A stretch of DNA of 7,529 bases from JBFLVQ01 sp040758525 (GTDB taxonomy: Bacteria; Acidobacteriota; Blastocatellia; Chloracidobacteriales; JADJPF01): the NCBI GenBank assembly GCA_040758525.1, contig JBFLVQ010000474.1, forward strand, positions 1 through 7,529. Direction: 5' to 3'. The notes under the pieces were generated by a model that saw only the letters and a program-made list of their open reading frames with translations, was not told the origin of the DNA and searched no databases. Each line of letters opens with the position of its first letter. The first letter of the stretch is position 1. Shown here one piece after another: positions 6,287 to 7,529 of the stretch. The translations under genes were made by a program, and so were the position numbers.

Positions 6287-6287
6287 T

Positions 6288-6713
6288 TCACATTATTACC
6301 ATTGAATAGAGTTCTTGTAACTCAAAATAGACTCTGACACCTGATCTCAGCTTTATACAAATCATGCTTTGATCGCTTTCTGAAAGATCAGGTTCAAACT
6401 GAATGCCACTTTCTAAAAGGATGTCTACAAATTTATTGTATTTGGTAGACTCAACTTTGGCCAACCCACTTTCGACGATCTGAGTTGGCAGGCGTGATTC
6501 TCCTTCTCTCCAAAAGAGAGAGATAATGTCGAGCTTACCTTTAAAAAAGCTGAGTTGGAGATTGCCTATTTCCCAGATTTTTCTTCTTCTTGTTGCACTT
6601 AGTTCTCCCTCTGCTGGTTTTCCTATAATCTCCCCGATTAGATTAGTAGGCATTCCCAAGCTCAACTTTCCAAGACATCCAGAAATCAAAAACAACTTGA
6701 TTATATCGGTCAT
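6288..6713 (-). CDS. Small 'LGMP' family protein, immunity-like, function unknown
   Basis: The protein has 141 residues, is soluble and has no convincing signal peptide. LGKLSLGMPTNLIGEIIGKP (14-33) followed by IWEIGNLQLSFFKGKLDIIS (46-65) fits a widespread small family with the pattern 'G.L.LGM....V...LG.P' then 'W.YG...F.F..G.L..I'. That family is common near contact-toxin and accessory clusters and has no assigned activity. The C-terminal half (75-141) is not recognised. The start ATG has only a weak purine-rich leader (GGAATAAA), so translation may be coupled to the upstream gene, whose stop lies 54 bases away in the same frame. Its own stop overlaps the start of the glycosyltransferase remnant. 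An immunity or antitoxin role is suggested by family and size alone. Confidence 0.6.
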   Translation of the reverse strand: MTDIIKLFLISGCLGKLSLGMPTNLIGEIIGKPAEGELSATRRRKIWEIGNLQLSFFKGKLDIISLFWREGESRLPTQIVESGLAKVESTKYNKFVDILLESGIQFEPDLSESDQSMICIKLRSGVRVYFELQELYSMVIM

Positions 6714-6767
6714 TTTATTCCACGCACTCTCAATGCTTTCAGTAGAAGCGACAGATTGCCTAGCATT

Positions 6768-7529
6768 TTACAAATGGCAAATTTTTATATCACCATCACG
6801 GCACCCTATTATCAGCTTATTTTCCTTCTCAGGCCAAAATAGTTCCACTATCCTATATGAATCAGGTACTTCAATATGTTGATAGGAGTTATTTCCGACC
6901 TGCCATATTAGTAGATTGCCATCTAGTAAACCAATGGCTAGTTGTCCTGTTTGGTTTATGGGAACAAATACATCTCCTCTATAGTTATCAAAACAGATCA
7001 GGGTTTCTATTTTGCCAGAATTAGAGGAAACTCTTCCTCCCCACAATTTCCCATTCTCATCCCAAATTATCACAACATCATTTTTTACTCTTCCTATGTA
7101 ATAAATCGAACTAGGTGAATAGTTTTCTGCTATTATACCGTAACCAAGTCTAAATATATGAATGAGTTTATTGCACTGATCAATAGCTACAATGTCATTA
7201 TTAGCAAATAAACTTATGTGAGAATAAAGATTGTTGGTAAGTTCAAAATTTTCATTATTGTACCAACCTATAATACCGTAACGATAAACAATAACTAAAT
7301 TCTCCTTTACAAAAAGTGTTTCATATTGAGGGTAATCTTCTTGGGAAGGCAACTCTCTGATTATTTCAAAACATAAACTATCAACATCGATAACAATCAG
7401 TTTGAAAGTAGTTAGAATATAAAGTTTATTAGTAGTTTGGTTAAAGACTGAACTATATATCTCTTCCTTTTCATTAAAAGGTAGCGTCAAGCTTCTTTTT
7501 CCTGGAGGGAGAAAGATAATATTATTTCT
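6768..7529 (-). CDS. Beta-propeller (WD-like repeat) protein, partial at the 5' end
   Basis: The frame is open to the window edge. A TTG at 7490 exists, but the reading continues upstream without a stop or a ribosome binding site, so the gene most likely begins outside. At least 253 residues are visible. Counted from the TTG codon, repeated four-strand units of about 40 residues can be seen. The clearest end in LAIGLLDGNLLIWQV (184-198) and LIIGCRDGDIKICHL (226-240), with weaker ones around VVIIWDENGKLWGG (139-152), IVAIDQCNKLIHIF (100-113) and LYILTTFKLIVIDV (23-36). The 'GxxDGxIxIW' strands are typical of WD40-type propellers, which serve as protein-binding scaffolds. No catalytic motif is seen in the visible part. 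The gene is AT-rich and uses codons unlike the exporter genes, pointing to separate origin. It is followed in the same frame, after 54 bases, by the 141-residue gene. Confidence 0.65.
   Translation of the reverse strand, partial: RNNIIFLPPGKRSLTLPFNEKEEIYSSVFNQTTNKLYILTTFKLIVIDVDSLCFEIIRELPSQEDYPQYETLFVKENLVIVYRYGIIGWYNNENFELTNNLYSHISLFANNDIVAIDQCNKLIHIFRLGYGIIAENYSPSSIYYIGRVKNDVVIIWDENGKLWGGRVSSNSGKIETLICFDNYRGDVFVPINQTGQLAIGLLDGNLLIWQVGNNSYQHIEVPDSYRIVELFWPEKENKLIIGCRDGDIKICHL

Noticed and set aside
5926..6287. Search for insertion-sequence ends or target duplications at the junction near 6286
   Set aside because: I saw no inverted terminal repeats, transposase fragment or convincing short duplication, so the mechanism of the junction is left open.
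6526..6882. + strand frame of 118 codons spanning the two accessory genes
   Set aside because: It is antisense to two better-supported minus-strand genes and has no start signal.

Overview
The window carries an AT-leaning bacterial sequence using the standard code. It holds one gene on the + strand at the left, a gene-poor stretch with RNA-type signals, and then a long run of minus-strand genes. The organism cannot be named from the sequence. The N-terminal helical segment of the 518-residue membrane protein and the free-standing sensor protein recall filamentous Chloroflexota, but this is a weak guess.

Left part (1-1194): a 236-residue soluble protein resembles the sensory N-terminal region of certain PAS/GAF histidine kinases, but here it stands alone. 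Behind it lie about 440 bases without a convincing protein gene. They contain two related 39-base blocks (784-822 and 1034-1072), each with TTACA boxes phased at multiples of 11 bases, as in PhoB/PhoP-type response-regulator sites. They also contain a stretch rich in base-pairing potential (841-964), two strong intrinsic terminators on the + strand (996-1025 and 1149-1184), and a good sigma70-type promoter (1065-1093). The simplest reading is two consecutive small-RNA genes, of roughly 190 and 85 nt, possibly under one response regulator.

Middle (1195-2493), minus strand: a two-gene unit encodes a secreted serine alpha/beta hydrolase followed by an SnoaL/NTF2-like lipoprotein.

Central (2572-6286), minus strand: this looks like a cell-surface polysaccharide locus. 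It begins with a broken glycosyltransferase C-terminus (GT4-like remnant). Next is a roughly 12-helix membrane protein resembling PelG/MOP-type polysaccharide exporters. A 6-base gap and strong ribosome binding site then lead to a 596-residue membrane protein with GT-C-like layout. Glycosyltransferase followed by exporter is the order expected for PelF-PelG-type pairs, so the remnant supports the exporter call.

Right part (6288-7529), minus strand: an AT-rich accessory pair encodes a beta-propeller (WD-like) protein cut by the window edge and a 141-residue protein of the small 'LGMP' type often seen among immunity-like proteins. The stop codon of the latter abuts the point where glycosyltransferase similarity begins (about 6286). 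The accessory pair therefore appears to have replaced the front of the glycosyltransferase gene.
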